Origin: Pseudomonadota bacterium
GTDB lineage: Bacteria; Pseudomonadota; Gammaproteobacteria; Xanthomonadales; Xanthomonadaceae
Reading direction: 5' to 3'
Assembly: GCA_023423605.1 (NCBI GenBank)
Contig: JAFAFF010000270.1
Span: 1 to 6,701, forward strand
DNA: 6,701 nucleotides
The notes beneath the pieces are model-generated. The model worked only from the letters and a program-made list of their open reading frames with translations, made no database searches and was not told where the DNA came from. The position numbers were made by a program, and so were the translations under genes. The first letter of the stretch is position 1, and every line of letters begins with the position of its first letter. This document shows, piece by piece, positions 6,387 through 6,701 of this stretch.

Positions 6387-6407
6387 GTGAGGACCAACAG
6401 TCCTCAC
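6387..6407 (-). other. Hairpin just downstream of the pnp stop
   Basis: GTGAGGAC (6387-6394) and GTCCTCAC (6400-6407) are perfect 8-bp inverted arms around the loop CAACA. No U-tract follows on the minus strand, so it is not a classic terminator. It could stabilise the 3' end of pnp mRNA, or assist the terminators that follow. Confidence 0.55.
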
Positions 6408-6430
6408 CTATCCGGTGACGGCGCTGCTGA

Positions 6431-6701
6431 TCACTCAGCGGCGGCGACGCCCTCGCCTTCCTCGACAGCCTTCATCGACAGGCGGATACGGCCCTGCTTG
6501 TCCACTTCCAGCACCTTGACCTTGACCACGTCGCCTTCCTTCAGCTTGTCGCCGACCTTCTCCACACGCTCGCTGAAATCTGCGAGACGTGCACCAGGCC
6601 GTCCTTGCCCGGCAGGATGGTGACGAACGCACCGAAGTCCATGATCTTGGCGACCTTGCCTTCGTAGATGCGGCCCGGCTCCACGTCCGAGGTGATCTGC
6701 T
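6431..6701 (-). CDS. pnp: Polynucleotide phosphorylase, C-terminal S1 domain (partial, with apparent frameshift)
   Basis: PNPase is the 3'-5' phosphorolytic exoribonuclease of the RNA degradosome. Only its C-terminal end is in the window, entering from the right edge. The minus strand reads [34 protein letters not shown], then [32 protein letters not shown] and an acidic, Ala-rich tail ([10 protein letters not shown]) ending in TGA at 6433-6431. This is the RNA-binding S1 domain of PNPase. Ribosomal protein S1 is less likely, given the single terminal copy and its tail. The frame changes by one base near 6575. GATTTCAGCGAG lacks one base needed to read I-S-S-E-R, and without a correction translation stops at 6543-6541 and loses about 45 residues. 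The match on both sides suggests a sequencing error or a recent mutation. Confidence 0.85.
   Translation of the reverse strand, partial: ADHLGRGAGPHLRRQGRQDHGLRCVRHHPAGQGRPGARLADFSERVEKVGDKLKEGDVVKVKVLEVDKQGRIRLSMKAVEEGEGVAAAE

Noticed and set aside
6047..6418. Plus-strand open frame (123 codons)
   Set aside because: It crosses three hairpins, is Cys/His/Arg-rich and has no ribosome site or family match.
6435..6632. Minus-strand 65-codon frame at the right end
   Set aside because: It is an Arg/Gly-rich off-frame shadow of the PNPase S1 domain.
1..6701. CRISPR array, tRNA or rRNA gene, insertion sequence, or att site
   Set aside because: No repeat-spacer pattern, cloverleaf, transposase or flanking direct repeats were seen by eye.

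Overview
The window is about two-thirds G+C, dense with genes, and looks like chromosomal DNA of a Xanthomonadaceae gammaproteobacterium. Stenotrophomonas is the most likely genus. The clues are the PNPase C-terminus, the FhuA-type receptor operon and the overall composition. The genus is inferred, because there is no rRNA or other marker gene to settle it.

Bases 1-255 hold control sequences. A minus-strand promoter (112-140) points off the left edge, and an eight-residue Thr-containing ORF (45 to 19) could be an attenuation leader for an unseen divergent gene. A good Fur-box candidate (189-203) lies 52 bases before the receptor start.

Bases 256-4550 are a four-gene plus-strand iron-uptake operon. 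It encodes a FhuA/FoxA-type TonB-dependent siderophore receptor, two small membrane proteins resembling DUF3325 and DUF3649, and a PepSY-associated multi-helix protein of the kind proposed to reduce ferric siderophores at the inner membrane. The genes are 20 bases apart, overlapping by one base, and 10 bases apart. In the likely scheme the receptor imports the ferric siderophore, the PepSY protein helps release iron, and the two small proteins assist in a way not yet established.

Bases 4574-6001, on the minus strand and convergent with the operon, carry the most remarkable gene. It encodes a 475-residue protein with a twin-arginine export signal, a helical domain closely resembling domain I (the pore-forming Endotoxin_N bundle) of Bacillus thuringiensis Cry toxins, and a C-terminal region that reads like a jacalin-type beta-prism. 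No Cry domain III is present. It appears to be a Gram-negative, Tat-exported, two-domain relative of three-domain insecticidal toxins.

Bases 6002-6430 are noncoding. They contain the toxin-like gene's leader and two tandem minus-strand terminators plus a third hairpin, all downstream of pnp. Bases 6431-6701 are the 3' end of pnp (PNPase S1 domain, minus strand). As written, this contains a one-base frameshift near 6575, which is either a sequencing error or a real lesion.
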